From positions 1-13,796 of the forward strand of contig CAKPNP010000030.1 in NCBI GenBank assembly GCA_934169415.1: a stretch of 13,796 nucleotides of DNA, read 5' to 3'. A program made the translations under genes and the position numbers. The notes beneath the pieces were generated by a model that ran no database searches, was not told the origin of the DNA, and worked only from the letters and a program-made list of their open reading frames with translations. This document shows, piece by piece, positions 12,551-13,796 of the stretch (positions are counted from its first letter, which is position 1; each line of letters begins with the position of its first letter). The DNA comes from an uncultured Bacilli bacterium. Its GTDB lineage: Bacteria; Bacillota_I; Bacilli_A; RF39; UBA660.

Positions 12551-13796
12551 TTATCTTAAAACTACACGAGTAGAATAAAGGCTGTCAGCGTTACCATCGT
12601 AATAGTGAAATGTGAAAGTACCAGAACCAGAACTATCACTATAGTATCCACCACGTTTGAACCATGGACCATTAGAGTTAATGAAATAGGAAAAATCACC
12701 ATTCCAACCTTTTGTTTCTATTGTTGCATCTCCTAAATGATATCTGGTTAAATCACTATTACTTGTTCCATATTTATATATATCATAATATTTAGATTCT
12801 GGAAAAGATATGCCTGTTACATTTGCTACCTTCCCTGTTGTTTTTCCAGTAAATCCTGAATTGTAATATTGCGTATCTCTACCACTTGCTGGAGTATTAC
12901 TATTCAAACTATCTTCCATTATTCCCATTACATATTCCCAAGCACCACCTGACATATCATATATTCCACTTATATTTCCTGTTGTACTAGCTAGTACTCC
13001 AGCAATCGTATTATATGCATTCTCACATCCACTATAAGCTCCACCAATTTCTTTTGTTGCTGCACATCCTGTTGTATGTGCACTACTATTGTTTATTCTA
13101 ACCTCTGTTAAGCCTTGACCATAGATTGAATTTGTTAAATATGCTACTGCTCCCCATTCAGAGTTCTTTATCATACTTGTATCTCTTATAGTTCCATAAT
13201 TTATCTTTTTACTTGTTATAAATAAATTACTTACATTTTGACTTCTTAAGCTTATTGTATTTGGTTTTATTGTTGGATTTGTTGTATCACCTGTTATTTC
13301 AAACTTTCCTACCCATATTCCATCTAATTCCTCATCTCCAAATGTAAATGCTGGATGTGTTAACCACTCAGTTTTAGCCGTTCCAAGTGATTTAGATGTT
13401 TCTTTACTTTCAAACTTTATATTTATCAACTGTTTACTTGTTGCATTTACTCCATCATAGAATATTTGATATCTATATCTTGGTATCCATACATAGTATG
13501 CAAGTACATCACTTTCTAAAATTGGTGTACCTTCTAAGGCACTGTTATATTTCTCTCTTACGGTATCACTTACTAACACTATATTTGCCCATTCTTTATT
13601 ATTATAGTTATACCAGTTACTTGTATCCGCTTTTACAAATGCTTCTTTTCCGTAATCATATACTACTGGTATCATTCCACTACTTATATTTGGAGCACTT
13701 GCTCCACTTGTATCAGCAGGCATTTTTACTTTTAAATTTCTTACAATATTTACACTATTTCCTGCTTCATCTGTTACTTTATATCCTACTAGATAT
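12551..13796 (-). CDS. Large surface protein, C-terminal part: Ig-like tail plus FGE/C-type-lectin-like domain (partial)
   Basis: The frame runs open through the right edge, so the true start is outside; a Met at 13723 is internal. The first residues in view (YLVGYKVTDEAGNSVNV) are the last strands of a bacterial Ig-like domain of the kind found in cell-surface proteins. Numbering from that Met, residues about 15-390 form one module with YYVWIPRYRY (76-85), HPAFTFGDEELDGIWVGKFE (123-142), EWGAVAYL (189-196), GIYDMSGGAWEY (253-264), WFKRGG (354-359) and terminal RVVLR (386-390). This order (GxYDMSGNxWEW, then RGG, then FRVV) is that of the formylglycine-generating-enzyme/sulfatase-modifying-factor fold, used as an adhesin or ligand-binding module in many gut bacteria rather than as an enzyme. 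The last ~30 codons differ in codon and base use from the rest. No anchor is visible at the C-terminus. Function is inferred to be surface binding. Confidence 0.8.
   Translation of the reverse strand, partial: YLVGYKVTDEAGNSVNIVRNLKVKMPADTSGASAPNISSGMIPVVYDYGKEAFVKADTSNWYNYNNKEWANIVLVSDTVREKYNSALEGTPILESDVLAYYVWIPRYRYQIFYDGVNATSKQLINIKFESKETSKSLGTAKTEWLTHPAFTFGDEELDGIWVGKFEITGDTTNPTIKPNTISLRSQNVSNLFITSKKINYGTIRDTSMIKNSEWGAVAYLTNSIYGQGLTEVRINNSSAHTTGCAATKEIGGAYSGCENAYNTIAGVLASTTGNISGIYDMSGGAWEYVMGIMEDSLNSNTPASGRDTQYYNSGFTGKTTGKVANVTGISFPESKYYDIYKYGTSNSDLTRYHLGDATIETKGWNGDFSYFINSNGPWFKRGGYYSDSSGSGTFTFHYYDGNADSLYSTRVVLR

Noticed and set aside
1..13796. TGA recoded as Trp (mycoplasma-type code), suggested by the absence of TGA stops among eleven genes
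   Set aside because: Trp codons checked are all TGG and the genes read through cleanly in the standard code; at this AT content few TGA stops are expected anyway.
1..13796. DGR template repeat, CRISPR array, tRNA or rRNA genes, insertion sequences
   Set aside because: No second copy of the 12560-12655 stretch, no short spaced repeats, no cloverleaf-like segment and no transposase frame was seen; all gaps between genes are under 140 bases and hold promoters and terminators.

Overview
The window is AT-rich DNA with every recognisable gene on the minus strand, so gene order reads from high to low coordinates. The strong AGGAGG-type ribosome sites, sigma-A promoters, rpsP-khpA pair, ClpC, a CotE-type spore coat protein and a GufA/ZIP transporter all point to a Bacillota (Firmicutes) chromosome. 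The low GC, the Nudix-containing LeuRS, and the prepilin plus sulfatase-modifying-factor-like surface protein suggest a gut-type lineage of class Bacilli; that placement is inference. All Trp codons checked are TGG and no gene in the window ends in TGA (9 TAA, 2 TAG), so standard bacterial code fits.

Layout, transcription order: (1) 13796-12551, the C-terminal part of a large surface protein: an Ig-like tail followed by a formylglycine-generating-enzyme/C-type-lectin-like domain whose last ~30 codons look hypervariable. It ends in a perfect hairpin terminator. (2) cotE, a spore coat morphogenetic protein, with its own terminator. (3) rpsP-khpA, ribosomal protein bS16 and a small KH RNA-binding protein, from a near-consensus promoter. 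(4) A ZIP-family metal transporter. (5) An operon of a small three-helix membrane protein, leuS and metG; leuS carries an in-frame Nudix hydrolase domain inside its editing domain. (6) A two-gene operon of a 73-residue unknown protein and an SF2 helicase with a SAP-like segment and three almost identical 79-residue helicase-associated repeats. (7) clpC, an AAA+ unfoldase for ClpP. (8) A type IV prepilin cut by the left edge.

Most genes are housekeeping (translation, protein quality control, metal uptake), separated by compact intrinsic terminators that often overlap the stop codon. The accessory layer is the two surface genes at the window ends and the helicase operon. The points most worth a second look are the Nudix-LeuRS fusion, the possibly DGR-diversified C-terminus of the surface protein, the 237-bp in-frame repeats in the helicase, and the promoter/hairpin arrangement in front of the leuS operon. 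No tRNA, rRNA, CRISPR array, insertion sequence or T-box was seen.
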